Source of the DNA: Gigaspora rosea
Lineage: Eukaryota; Glomeromycota; Glomeromycetes; Diversisporales; Gigasporaceae
Length of the DNA stretch: 64,000 bases
NCBI GenBank assembly: GCA_003550325.1
Contig: QKWP01000845.1
Span: forward strand, 75,520 to 139,519
Reading direction: 5' to 3'
Shown here piece after piece: positions 1 to 11,483 of this stretch (positions within the stretch are counted from its first letter, which is position 1; every line of letters starts with the position of its first letter). A program made the translations under genes and the position numbers. Under the pieces are notes generated by a model. That model made no database searches. It was not told where the DNA came from and saw only the letters and a list, made by a program, of their open reading frames with translations.

Positions 1-299
1 TTAAAAGATTTAATCAGACTTGCAGCAATTATTAGCCGACTTTGAACAAACTTTGTAATTTTGAGTAAGATTCGGTAAATTGAAATTTCATGTAATTGTA
101 ATTTTGAATACACGACATCTAACTTCTGAGATCAAATTTTATGTGATTCAATTCGGATCGTACATTCAAATCAAATGATGCAATAATACTGGCCAAATTT
201 TTGTGACTCTGGTACTTTATGTATGACGTGATGAAAATTACATGAAATTTAATTTTCTAAATGTAAAATTGTAATTTATGTAACACAACCCTAATTCGG

Positions 300-585
300 G
301 GATAGGTTAAAGCGGAGGGAAATGATCGACAGATGATCGGCCAATCAAATTGCGAAATTTTGACTGTCCCGAAGAAAACAAAATAAGCGAAAAAAGAGAA
401 AAATGCGAAAAATACAAGAAACGGTAGTCTAAACCTACTTTGGTACATTAATAAAAAATGTTGGGAAGGCAATTTTACCTATAGGCCCTTCTAAATATAA
501 CACAACCGACCCTAGCCCTATCCCTAATCTAAATAAACGTTAAATTAGATAATTTTTCAAAATTCCCTCCGCTTTAACCGACCAC
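300..585. mobile_element. MULE-type MITE with 9-bp target duplication
   Basis: Terminal inverted repeats GGTTAAAGCGGAGGGAA near both ends, each preceded by 5-6 extra bases. The element is bracketed by CTAATTCGG at 291-299 and 586-594. A 9-bp duplication is the hallmark of Mutator-like elements. The interior is AT-rich with no credible ORF. A diverged relative lies at 24930-25208. Exact ends are uncertain by a few bases. Confidence 0.7.
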
Positions 586-594
586 CTAATTCGG

Positions 595-1715
595 ATAATA
601 TATATTATGCCACCACAATGTGTGCCAGGTTTGTGGCGCAGCAAAAATTCTTTAAAGTTCGTATATGCTAAGTTAGGGTTATAAAGTAAAATTGCCCAAC
701 GAAGACTTTTTGTTAGTTCACAAAAGGTGGTTTCTTATGCTAATTTTTGAGAAATAAGCAATTTTTGACAAAACGAACATTTGTTTTGATCGCGTTACGT
801 TACAATCGATCTTGAAAACTGATTCGTAGTTCAGGAAATCTGCGCCACCGACCTGGCACACATTGAAGAATTGCAGCACAACGCACTATAACATTTTTAA
901 ATGCCAGATTAGCGCGAATAACTTGGCTAAAATCTCATTGTGATGTTCGCTAATCTGACATTTAAAAAAATGTGTTGCGGCAGAATACGAAATTGAATTG
1001 AAATTATTTTGATAACTTATTAGCAAAAATAAAGTGTTAATTTTTTTTTTACAATTTTTATACAAAGTCAACAAATAATTACAGTAGGGAGGTCGACACC
1101 TTTAAAAGTACACAAATCAATTTATACTTACACTCTAATGATCCAAAAGAAAATAAGAGGAACCAAGTGTTAAGAAGACGATTAAAATATTATCACTGGT
1201 AATGTTAAAAGAAGCTTATATAACTTACATGCTAGTAATTTAATAGAGGAAATAAATAAGTGTTTAAAAGACAATTTAAGTTTATTAAATGAAAATTTTT
1301 AAAGAAGTTATTGCATAACTTACGCACTAATAAATTAATAGAAAATAATAAATTAATAGAAAAATATAAAAAAAACTTGTATTATTAAGTTATAATGAAA
1401 TTGATAATTTTGTAAATCAATGCCAAAATTATACTTACGCACTAATAACCGGATAAAATACGTGAAGTATAAATATCATTGTTGAGAAAGCAATAAAGAA
1501 TAATTTAAAATTATAAAGTAAAAATGTCGACATACTTACAATCTATAATAACGTTTATATTAAGAATTAAAAAAAAAACTTATTTAAAAAATTATAAGCA
1601 AGCTCAGTGTAAATGACAATTACAGTGCGGGCACAGGTACAAAAAATGAAAGCGCTGATTCCAATAGTAATTAAGGAAAAAAGCATATATAATACGGGTT
1701 AATAAGACTAGTCAT
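595..1715. other. AT-rich stretch without a gene
   Basis: No supported coding sequence. An imperfect hairpin at about 889-974 pairs a GCCAGATTAGCG-type arm with CGCTAATCTGAC. Sequence at about 660-780 resembles 15960-16075, suggesting an old dispersed repeat. The rest is AT-rich sequence with no recognisable structure. Confidence 0.5.
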
Positions 1716-1924
1716 CTAAACGAAACAAAAATATTTAAACCAATTATGAATATTACCCAATGGATTTCGTTTTTCTACCTCCCGTTCTTCTGATTTATGT
1801 TCTGGTTTATTTTCAGATTTTGTTCTAACTTAGGTTCAAATTTATGAACATAATTAGGCAAAACAACCGAATAAACGGCTAAATTAAAAGCTAAAAGAAT
1901 GATAAATATTTTAGATAAAAGCAT
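1716..1924 (-). pseudogene. frame-broken small secreted-protein-like gene
   Basis: Reading from the ATG at 1924 gives MLLSKIFIILLAFNLAVYSV, a good signal peptide with a likely cut after VYS. About 14 residues later the frame breaks near PKLEQ. One frame over, the sequence continues as an acidic and basic stretch (KSENKPEHKSEEREVEKR) followed by NPLGN and a stop at 1716-1718. The KR pair is a possible Kex2 processing site. A TATAAATA-type box lies at 2015-2022, about 90 bases upstream. What I see is the signal peptide, the second frame and the box. That it was a secreted effector-type peptide is inference. The break could be an indel, a sequencing error or a very short intron. No family recognised. 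Confidence 0.4.
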
Positions 1925-2026
1925 TTTTGCAGCAAAAATTTTCAAGATTATCTTAATATTAATTTACAAAACGCAAACAAACAAAAACAAATTATTAAAA
2001 ATATTAATGCTTTCTATAAATAAATA

Positions 2027-2113
2027 TTTGGTTATTGAATATTAAAAAAAAATAAAAATTTGGTTATTGAATATTAAAAAAATAAAAATTTGGTTATTGA
2101 ATATTAAAAAAAA
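2027..2113. repeat. three-copy tandem repeat, unit about 33 bp
   Basis: Three near-identical units TTTGGTTATTGAATATTAAA plus an A-rich tail. They lie just upstream (in the minus sense) of the small secreted-protein-like ORF. Confidence 0.8.
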
Positions 2114-2260
2114 GTTTGATTTTAAATAATATTAAAAAAAATTGATAATCAAGATCGTTATTATGCATTGAAAATTAGAGGTTACGAACCGAAGCCAGGT
2201 CAGATAAATATTATTATCCGAATATTGCATCACTTATTGTATTTCCGATGGCATTTAGGA

Positions 2261-2583
2261 ATTTGATAAATTTACGCTATCATATCGGCTGATTTGATTT
2301 TTTGGGCCTTTTTTCGATAAACTGTTACACGAAAATTTGCTCCTAAGTGAAGTTGAAAAACTAACAAACGAAGCACTTATTACAACTAACAAAAGAGCTT
2401 CTTTGACGTCTAGACAAGTTAAAAAACCAATAAAGCTCAATAAAAGAGCTATGCTAAGCTGTAGAAGAAGTGCTTTTGCCGTTTGTTGAAATATTCGGTG
2501 TTTTAGGAGGGGAACGATGGGTTTATGATGGGTTGACAACTTCAAGGATAAACTCGGAAGCAAATTTTTAAAAAACTGACCTT
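2261..2583 (+). other. possible coding remnant readable only with TGA as Trp
   Basis: One plus-strand frame is open for about 107 codons if TGA is read as Trp (five TGA codons). It includes stretches such as EVEKLTNEALITTNKR and RQVKKPIKLNKRAM. With the standard code it is closed. The same interval also folds as a loose inverted repeat, so chance openness is a real alternative. No family recognised. Confidence 0.2.
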
Positions 2584-2889
2584 TTTAACAAATATTTGGC
2601 TTATAATTAAATATATAAGCACCATAATTTTCTACGTATTTAATTATAAACACAAGGTTAGTTAAAAAGGCCGTTCTTATGAAAATAAATTTTAAGTACG
2701 AAATTTCTTTGATAATCCTCGATCATGATTGGTTGATTTGGGGGTTGAAACAAATCGGCCGATATGTCCTAAAAGAGCTTAAACAATTAAGATCACTTAC
2801 ACATAAATGGTAATTTTATCGATGATATCTATCGTTATCAAAATCTATTATTAAAATTATTCTATAAAAATTTTTTTTTAAATGTAACT

Positions 2890-3110
2890 TGTGATATGGG
2901 TTGGCCAACGACCGTGTCGATAGCGTGTCGACTCTCAGCCTACATATTTGTTGGCTGGTCCGGTCGATTAAAAAAGTGTTAGAATCGATTCCCTTATGAA
3001 ACATACTTAGATCAGGAAATTAACTAAAAATCAACTAGTGGTTTACAACAATGTAGATATTCATTAGTTGATCAATTTATATGTTAAATTGGCAATCAAT
3101 GAATGTAAGT
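2890..3110. repeat. dispersed repeat, partial copy of the 42034-42522 element
   Basis: Shares long blocks with 42034-42256: GTGATATGGG at the start, GTGTTAGAATCGATTC, and GGCAANCAATGAATGTAAG at the end. Only the left half of the longer copy is present. Immediately downstream, ACAGTCAGACCTCTCT (about 3111) resembles a pogo/Tigger-type terminal repeat. Confidence 0.6.
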
Positions 3111-3179
3111 ACAGTCAGACCTCTCTGAATGCAATCATAACCTTTTTTAAGTGCATAATAATTATCTGGCCCATTAACG

Positions 3180-3545
3180 GGCCTAATAAATAAATGGAAC
3201 CATCAACCGGAACTAGTCCGGTCCGGACTAAGGGGTAAAGGCTACCCGGGTAATAGAAAGAGTATCACGTGGATAATAAACCGTTTTATGATTGGTCAAC
3301 TACCTCATGATCAGCTCCTGCGGATACAACGGATATCCGGTTAAGATATTTGTTACCCGGGTAAACCTATCCGGGTAGATTAACCTGGTAATTACCCTAG
3401 CAACAATACCATAGACGAATGAACAAAGGAAATTGTACTTTTCAAAATATAAGAACATGAACCAAGTAGAAATAACTTTAAGATTCTTTGAGAATAAAAT
3501 TAGGCCATACAAAATTAATTTCTTGGATTTCATAATCGGCCGGGT
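3180..3545. repeat. TACCCGGGTA-rich repeat region
   Basis: GC-rich palindromic words (CCGGTCCGGAC, TACCCGGGTAA, GGATATCCGG) recur on both strands in an AT-rich background. Similar words recur at 6460-6780. A minus-strand ORF across 3300-3533 spans these words and is judged spurious. Probably an old MITE; its ends are not resolved. Confidence 0.4.
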
Positions 3546-3709
3546 CTAAAAATCAAGAATCTAAATTTCAATTTTTTTAATAAATTAGCCAATAGAAATA
3601 TACAGCAATTACTGCTATAAATCTGGTGTGGGAAAGCATAAAAATTTATAACAATTACTATCTTAACATCATAAATCTAATTCAGAGTTAATGGTCAATT
3701 AACATCAAT

Positions 3710-4120
3710 TGTGCGCTTTAATATTTTGATATAATATATTTGTGCCTTTGATTGGTCGTGTACAGGCTCATCATGCACAATAGATCCAAGCATGCTTTCT
3801 TTTATTATTATGGTTTAATATACGTTAACATGTGCAAGTCATGTGCAGCATGTGCATCATGCACATCGTGTATGATACGCATGATTGTCACGGAATGGCT
3901 CAAAATATTCAAAATGTGCGCTTTAATATTTTGATATAATATATTTGTGCCTTTGATTGGTCGTGTACAGGCTCATCATGAACAATCAGATGCAAGCATG
4001 CTTTCTTTTATTATTATGGTTTACTATACGTTAACATGTGCAAGTCATGTGCAGCATGTGCATCATGCACATCGTGTATGATACGCATGATTGTCACGGA
4101 ATGGCTCAAAATATTCAAAA
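3710..4120. repeat. tandem duplication, two units of about 205 bp
   Basis: 3710-3914 and 3915-4120 are almost identical head-to-tail copies beginning TGTGCGCTTTAATATTTTG and ending with GGCTCAAAATATTCAAAA. They differ by a few substitutions and one base of length. Each contains CATGTGC/GCACATG words. Confidence 0.9.
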
Positions 4121-4232
4121 TGTGCGATATTTTTAGAGTTTTAGGCAACGGAATGGCTCCAAATACTCAAAATATCCGAGCAGGATTGATTTAGTTTATA
4201 TTTAGGCATTGACTGCCAATATGATGTGCCAA

Positions 4233-5565
4233 CCCTATGAGAAATTGGTACACGTAAGTACACACATAAATATGGAATTATATACGGGTAAACACGAGTA
4301 ACATAATCGCTGCACGGAAACTGCACGAAAAATAATCATCCAAAAAATTTAAAATACGCTATTACACGAAAAGTTAGGGTCCGTGCACTGACGAGTACAA
4401 TCGTTAAGACTCTTAACGATTATAAATTTCGTACATTACATGCACTATCATTAAGACTTTTAATTTTCGTACATTATCGTGTACACAATCATTAAGATTC
4501 TTAATGATTATAAATTTCCATGTACTGACGCGCACTATTGTTAACGATCAACAACCTCTGTTTACTTTTTTGTTTTTTTTTACTGACTTTTTTTTATATA
4601 TTTTTTTTTCTGTTCACCCTTTTCGCCTTTTCATATTCATTTTCTTTATTTTGATTTCATTTTCTTTTTTTCAACTTCCTCTTTTTTTTATTTCTCTTTT
4701 CTTTCTTTTTTTTTTATTTTGCTTTCTCCTTTTCCTCTTTCTTCTTATCTTCACCTTTTTGTTTTGTCTTTTTTTCATTTTTGCTTCTTTTATTTTCTTG
4801 TTTTGAGCATTACTAACGTGTCTTTTATTTCTTTTTTTTTTTTTTGTCTTTGGAGCTGTCGCTATTAGAGTCATCGTTGGAGCCAATATTTATCTGTTTT
4901 GGAGTCATCGTTCATCGCTTCTGGTGCTTTGTTAGGGTTTCGTCTTTGAAACCATTTTCGGTGTGATTTTCATTGCTTTGTGGATTTCATCTTTGCCATT
5001 TGCATGTTACCTAAGCATTTTTCTTTTTCTTTCTATGATTCAACTAAACAATTTTTTTTCATCGTGGTCAATTGAAGTTTAGGAAAGGTTCGAGGGTTTT
5101 TTTTTCTTAAGTTAGTGATCTCGGATGTGATAATTGTGTCGTAGCGAGTGGTGAAATATATAGTAGTTGTTTTTGAATGTATTTATGTAAAAAATTTTTT
5201 TTTAAATAAATAAATAAAATAAAATAAATAGTCATTTACATTGTAATAAGAATTTTTTTTTAATTAGTATAATTTGTTATGAAAAATCACATTATGATAT
5301 TTGTTACAAATAAATTATATGGAATGTTGCATATATGATATTGCACATTACTGCATGCAAAAATACACAGGACAATGCAAGTGAAAACACTTGAAAATGC
5401 ACATTAATACGTGCAGTATTGCACGGAATCCGCGCCCTTTTACGTGCCATGAACTTGCTTTCCCGTGCATTGTCCCATGTATATTTACGTGTAGGTTTGT
5501 GTGGTCACGTATTCAAACTTTTCCGAGTAATTCAGTATTATTCCGTGCTATAATTTCTTATAGGG
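4233..5565. mobile_element. TIR element A, same family as 16371-18089
   Basis: Left end CCCTATGAGAAATTGGTACA and the reverse complement of the right end, CCCTATAAGAAATTATAGCA, form terminal inverted repeats. The interior matches element B (16371-18089) in opposite orientation. It has GTGCACGGAAA-type words, CGTTAAGANTCTTAACG palindromes (4390-4545), a long T-rich tract (4555-4850) and GGAGTCATCGTT words. The ORFs in the T-rich tract are low-complexity artefacts. No target duplication is visible at this copy. Confidence 0.6.
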
Positions 5566-5831
5566 CAACTAATAAAATTATTTTTGAGTTTACATAGGCT
5601 GATCGTACTGGGCCTGCGCTGCACCGTACGTGCTTGGAAAATTTTAATGCAGACTAGCCAGATCTTAACTACATACTATAGTAACAGAATACGTAACATG
5701 TAAATTCTGTAACAGAATTTATTACCGAAACAATTCATAGTAGAAACTACTTGCAACAAAATATTGTGGTCACCAAAATAACCAATAATTTTTTTATGTA
5801 CTAATATTAACTCAACCATCAAATATAGCTG

Positions 5832-6056
5832 TTCAATAGAAAGAGAGAAATCTATTTTTAGATCCAGTTAAAAGTTTTAAAAAAACCATGCTAAGTCATG
5901 TTTTTACATTTTTACTAGCAGAATTAATCGAACTCAAAATGTTCTGAATAGAGACTGCAATAATCATTGTTGTGATCCAAAATGTAAAAATGTGACTTAA
6001 CGTGGCTTTTTAAAAACTTATGGACCTAAAAATATATTTCTTCTTTTCTATTGAAG
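5832..6056. mobile_element. foldback MITE with ~80-bp arms
   Basis: TTCAATAGAAAGAGAGAAAT at the left pairs with the reverse complement of the right end. Similarity runs inward about 80 bp, through the CATGCTAAGTCATG region and its partner. No coding capacity. No clear target duplication. Confidence 0.6.
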
Positions 6057-7080
6057 AAGTTTTATAACAAAATTTTTTGCATTAAATAATGATGATAATT
6101 CTAATGCAATCAACTTAACCTTAACCATCCACATTTGTATTCAAATTTAATTTCAATTGTGTATACCACAATAGATTATAAATCTATGATAGAATTTTTA
6201 ATAATAATAATATTTAAAAAACAAATAAGATGGGTTGCATGAATATGCAACTTATTACACTAGTTTTTAGATTATTGCAAGGTCATATCTCCAGGTCTCA
6301 AGGCTAAGTTTAATTTCTTGCCACCATTAGAATCATAAAGATCCAAGGAATCTATTTACTTAGTAATATAAAGGAGATTAGCTTAGTTTAAAATCATTTT
6401 TTTTAGAATTTTATTGTTAAAAATGGTTTTTTAAAAAAATAAAAATCCGGGTGTCCGGGTCAAAATTTTTATCTTATGTTATGAAAACCAAGAAATTAAC
6501 TTTGTGAAGCCTTATAATTAATTGGCATAGATTACTTTGGACATCACAAACCCGGTATATGTCCAAAAGCTTGATCAATTGCATAATAGTGATCCAACTC
6601 TGATTAAATTAATTACATGCATGGGTTATAAATTATTTGTGATCTTATTTGTTCACCCGGATAACCTTGATAACTCAGATATACCTGGATAACCAAGAAA
6701 TCTATCTAATGATTAACTCGGGTAAGGTTTTTTGAACGGGTCTAACCTTTAGTCTGGATAATCAAAAGAGGTGAGTATGATTTGAATGACTTTCCACAAA
6801 CAGTAATCACTAATTTCAATAAAAAAAATATGAAACATGTTATAAATCCAGTTTAAAACTTAATTTAGCAATAATTATTTATACTTACTAACTAATAATA
6901 ATATATTGAAAGCATGAATAATATATCAAATTGTGAATAATAATATCCATAATAAATTATAAAAGTAAATTACTAATCAATAATTTAGAGATAATGCATA
7001 ATAATTTTATACAACGAACTAATAATCCACAAAAATAATTACAACAAAAATTATATCAAAAAATTTGAAGCATAAGGTAA
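6057..7080. other. AT-rich stretch without a gene
   Basis: No coding sequence recognised. It holds a patch of CCGGGTGTCCGGGT/ACCCGGATAACC words at 6445-6760, related to the 3.2-3.5 kb repeats. A CCACCATTAGAATCAT-type motif near 6320 recurs near 23285. Confidence 0.5.
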
Positions 7081-7675
7081 CTATGGATATTGTGGCGGAT
7101 ATGGGTGTTGTGGCGGATCTGCTATAACTCGTGACCCATCAGCACAAACTAAACAATTTTTATACCATTTGAATCATCTCATCGAGATGATTCGAGTGGT
7201 ACTAAAATCGTTTGATTTTGATTATTGGGGCATGAGATATTGGTGTTTGAATGTTTAAATCAAATTTTTTGAAAAAAACTAATATGTTATATTCGGACAC
7301 TATTTTAACGCCAATATCTTGTGACCTAGTGATCAATATCAAACGATTTTTGTGCCATTTGAATAGTCTCGATGAATGGTATAAAAATCTTTAGATTGGG
7401 ACGACGAGAAACAGTTTGCGACGAGAAAATGCGGATAGGTCACGAATTATTGCAAATTCTGCCACAATTCCCTTATCCACAATACCCCTTCCAATTTCGT
7501 ATAACATACGATTGTAAATAACTGTGATCTTGTGATCCAAATTGAACAATTTTGGTACGATTAGTTTTGCTCATCGAGACGAATCGAAGGGTACCAAAAT
7601 CATTCAATTTGGACCAATAGATCCAGAGTTATACCAAAATTCTCTTAACTCCGCTACAATACCCATTCTTACCTT
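7081..7675. repeat. cluster of GGATATTGTGGCGGAT inverted repeats
   Basis: GGATATTGTGGCGGATATGG and following bases at 7081-7135 are repeated in reverse complement at about 7440-7495, and more weakly at 7640-7675. Between them lie two or three diverged units around CATCTCATCGAGATGATTCG. Similar units occur near 32570-32800. Probably a MITE with a secondary copy fused to it. Confidence 0.5.
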
Positions 7676-8137
7676 ATATCGTAAGTTATAAAATCCAATT
7701 TAAAAATTTATTTTTAAAAATAAAAATACAATGAATTATTCAACTTACATACTAACTATTAGATGGAATTATTTCATCAGAAAAATATGCAACGTGCTTT
7801 AATGAGCTATAAAATTCAATTTAAATCTCATTTAAAGTAAAAATAAAATAAATTTATACTTGCCAATTAATAATTTAACAGAAGCATTGCAAAAAAAGAA
7901 TATACATTCAAGCAGTATTTAAAATTCAATGTCTCATGGTTCTCAATGAACATTTGAGTTTTTTAAGAACATTGACATTTAGAAAAGGTTCTCTTATCTG
8001 ATAACATTTTATCCTCTTGAAATGTTTTCAATAAGAACATTTATAAAATTTTTATGTTTTAGATTTACTATTGAGAACAATAAATTATATAAAATGTTCA
8101 TCAATTTGATAATGTGGTTTGATTGTAACAAATTCAG

Positions 8138-8141
<4 letters not shown>

Positions 8142-8184
<43 letters not shown>

Positions 8185-8196
8185 GTATATATATAC
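8142..8196. repeat. (TA)n microsatellite
   Basis: About 55 bases of near-pure AT dinucleotide interrupted by GTA. Confidence 0.9.
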
Positions 8197-8218
8197 TATG
8201 TATAGTACATATGGTTAA

Positions 8219-8467
8219 AGTAGGGGTCTTAATGGGTTGGGTTGGGTTGGGTTTGGCCCTGACTTGGGTCAGACTCACTTGGGTCAAAACCTGACCCACC
8301 TCATGTCAAACCCGACCCGGGTCTGACCCGCCTCATGTCAAACCCAACCTGGGTTTGATCCGCCTCATGTCAACCTAACCTAGATCTGACCCGCCTCATA
8401 TCAAACCTGACCTGGATCTGACCCAACCCAACCCAACTCGGGTTAGACCTGGGTCATTACACCTCCC
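8219..8467. repeat. GACCCGACCCGGGTC minisatellite, MITE-like
   Basis: Opens with GGGTTGGGTTGGGTT. About five units of roughly 32-35 bp follow, with core TCTGACCCGCCTCATGTCAA, closing with CCAACCCAACCC. The outer ends (GGGGTCTTAATGGG and the reverse complement of CATTACACCTCC) are weakly inverted, suggesting a foldback element. GC content is far above its surroundings. Confidence 0.6.
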
Positions 8468-8791
8468 CCTTCCCCTTTGATGTCCCTGGTAAATAAATAA
8501 AATTATTACTTCTACTAAAAAAGGATTCAGCGAAAATCAGCCCGAAACATTAATTAAACCATCTCTCACATATTTCATGTGATCGTACTGGTATATTGTA
8601 ATTGTGAATAAATGAAAATTATTGTACAACCAAAAGTTGAATGGAACCATCCCTCTCATATACATATGATCATACTAGTATTATAAATCATTTTTTAATA
8701 AAAGTTGGCTAAAATTTAAAACTAATTTTACTTTAAATGTCAAGCCACTGATCGTAATAATCAAGTATGACATCAGATTATCACTTCATCA

Positions 8792-8849
8792 AAGTAAATG
8801 ATTGGCTTACATGTGCCGCTGCATGGCACATGTAAGCCAATCATTTACT
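8792..8849. repeat. perfect 25-bp hairpin
   Basis: AGTAAATGATTGGCTTACAT plus GTGCC is followed, after an 8-nt loop, by its exact reverse complement. No mismatches in the stem. No adjacent gene that it could terminate. Confidence 0.85.
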
Positions 8850-9149
8850 AAGGAAGAATGAAATTTTGCAATATATAATCATCTTATGACCAATTTACAA
8901 TAAGTTTTATACTGTACATGAAATTGTTGAGTTAGAGTAGAGGTTAATATATGATCTACATGCTGCATAAACAGCCACATTCTTGGAATTTTAGGTGAAA
9001 TTTGGCAGTTAATTTTTCAGGCTAATAATTAGTAATAACACATTTTTTTTCTGCCTTTGGCAGTAGCAATTTTAAAGTCCTTTTACATCAATTTAAGAAA
9101 AAAACTTCTGTCAGGCCTGGACTATAAATAATTTTTAGCCGAGTTTATT

Positions 9150-9600
9150 ATGCAGCATTTTTTTAAAGAAAAATTAGAAGAAGTCTTTTGAACGGCAATT
9201 AAAACCGCATAAAAGAACACTGGAAAAAATTCTCTCATATTAACTGATCAATTACGCGATCTCTATCAAGAACACAGCTTCCAACCTGCTTTATCAAAAT
9301 TTTTAGATGATTTTAGCTTATTAAACATGTTTTGACTAATCTTACTTTTATAGCAGGATTTTTAACTTTTTTGGCTTGGGGCAGGAAACAGAAAAATTCT
9401 TATTGGTGAAAAGGTTAGTCAACCGGAATTATTTGCCATTTTTTGGTTTCTCTTTTTCTCGCACTTTTTAGTTTAGGAATAAGAAACTTATTTATTAACA
9501 ATAAAACATAGTTATCAAACTCTCCCTTTTTTAAGTCAATAAGAGCATTATGAAAGCCGCAGCTTGGTCAAAAACAAAAGTCTGAATAGATTTCTTCATG
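9150..9600 (+). pseudogene. coding remnant, best read with TGA as Trp; possibly bacterial (mollicute) origin
   Basis: From the ATG at about 9150 one frame reads MQHFFKEKLEEVF, then TGA, TAIKTA, TAA, then KNTGKNSLILTDQLRDLYQE and on through SKFLDDFSLLNMF-TGA-LILLL. After a frame change it reads FIAGFLTFLAWGRKQKNSYW-TGA-KG and then ICHFLVSLFLALFSLGI. Two hydrophobic stretches suggest a membrane protein. Several breaks in otherwise protein-like text are TGA at places where Trp fits. Mollicutes, including the mycoplasma-related endobacteria of these fungi, and many mitochondria use TGA for Trp. Origin is inference; I do not recognise the family. Confidence 0.35.
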
Positions 9601-10542
9601 TTTTTTTTAAGGGTTTTAACCAATTTACAAAAAATCAAATTTATTAATTATTGTATTAAAACTTTATTAAAGAAAAAAAAACAAAAATAAAAAGTTTCTT
9701 AGTATCATCGATTATCTTTACATAGTCCAAAAAGACAAAAGTGTTTGACAAATGGAGGACCGAGTCTTACTGTTATGAGAATAAACAACACAAGAAAGTA
9801 GGCTTGACCAGTGCTTGAACCCAAAATTTTTTAATATTTCACTCTCCAAAGAGACAAAAATTTACTTTTGCCTGAGCAATAAATCCAATTTTAGGATTAT
9901 CAAAATTGATAAGCAGATTAACATTGAAGTTTTATAGCAAAAATCTGACTACTCAACAATTAGCCGACCAAAAGGAGGAACATCTATAATCATTACAGTT
10001 CTATAGTTGGATAATAAGCTTTTTTAATGATATTTAAATGAAACTTATTAAATTATTCTACTTATTTAGTATTTATTTATATAAAATATATATTTATTTA
10101 TCAAAAATAAAATTTAAATATTGGGAATAAATAGATTCAAAAAAAGGTTAAAATTATATGTATCTTATCTCCAATTTCTATTATTGTAAATTTTTGGTTC
10201 TTATGCAGATCACAAATTAATTTATATTTAATTATCATGATTGTTATACTATATTATAAAAAAAAATTATATTACAGAATTTACTACCCTAGGAATATGT
10301 AGCTGAAATTAAATTAGTTTGTTATTACTTCTACTATTAATTACTATAAAAAATCTGTGATTACAGTATGCAGTTTATTTTGTATTGAATTATTATAGTT
10401 ATAGAGCTTCCAGAAAACAGCTGATTTCTGGGTGAGTAGGTGGGTCAGCTGAAGTATCTGATGTAATTCCGGCCAAAACTTCATAATTCTGGCCAAAGTT
10501 GCAAAATTATTTTTAACCAAAATTATAGATTTATTAATAATA

Positions 10543-11194
10543 TTTAATAATTAATAACTTTTGATCTACTGGACCAAATTTGATGATTCAACTACCAAAT
10601 TGATCCTCTCAATAAAAGGATTCTAGTGAGCCCAAAATTGTTAAAATCCAATTACAGGATCCTGTGATCAGAATAGATTTGTGTTACTATAAAAGTTCTA
10701 TAATTTATTAAATAATTATAACCCATTTATAGTAATACAAATTTATTTTGATCTTAGAATCCTGTGATTGGATTTTAATGATTTTGGGCTTTTAGAATCC
10801 TCTCATTAAGAGGATCATTTTGGTAGTAAAATCATTGAAATTGGCCCAGTAGACCAAAGTTATTAATAATTAAATATTAATATTTAATATTAATAACTCT
10901 GATTTACTGGGCCAATTTCAATGATTTTGCTACTAAAATGATCCAAAGCCCAAAATCGTAAAATCCAATCACAGGATCCTAAGATTGAAATAAATTTGTG
11001 TTACTATAAATGAGTTATAATTATTTAATAAATTATAGAACTTTATAGTAACACAAATCTATTCTGATCATAGGATCCTGTGATTGGATTTTAATAATTT
11101 TGGGCTCACTAGAATCCTCTCATTGAGAGGATCATTTTGGTAATTGAATCGTTAAATTTGGTCCAGTAGATCAAAAGTTATTTACTATTAAATG
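10543..11194. repeat. giant imperfect palindrome (~325-bp arms)
   Basis: The left arm begins near AATAACTTTTGATCTACTGG and the right arm ends with its complement near 11190, with the centre near 10869. Each arm also holds smaller inverted motifs around AGGATCCTGTGATTGGATTT, so the structure is an inverted repeat of inverted repeats. No coding capacity. Confidence 0.8.
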
Positions 11195-11238
11195 TTGTTC
11201 AAATTTTAAAAAAGGTAATATAAATTTCCTACTTTGAT

Positions 11239-11424
11239 ATATTTTTTGGTGCTAAACAAGTTTACTTAGTAAAAAAAGTTAGAATCAATTAGTAAAATTT
11301 AGAGAATCTTAGAAATTTGTATAATTTTATTAATAAAATTTTACATATTTTTATAATCCTCCAAATTTTGCTAATTGATTGTAATTTTTAGCTTTAAGTT
11401 AACTTGTTTAGCACCAAGAAATAC
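11239..11424. mobile_element. short foldback MITE, TTTTTTGGTGCT family
   Basis: TATTTTTTGGTGCTAAACAA at the left is inverted at the right (TTGTTTAGCACCAAGAAATA), with a second inverted block CAATTAGTAAAATTTAGAG inside. A sister copy lies at 11596-11780. Confidence 0.65.
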
Positions 11425-11483
11425 ATCATATTGATATATTTATTTTTTCTCCTTAAAAGTTGCATTAAAAATACTTAATTTTA

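Noticed and set aside
4504-4886. ORFs on both strands rich in Phe/Leu or Lys/Arg
   Set aside because: They come from a T-rich tract inside a transposable element and contain no domain.
8009-8299. Mirror ORFs across the TA microsatellite
   Set aside because: Both strands are open only because of the TA and GGGTT repeats.
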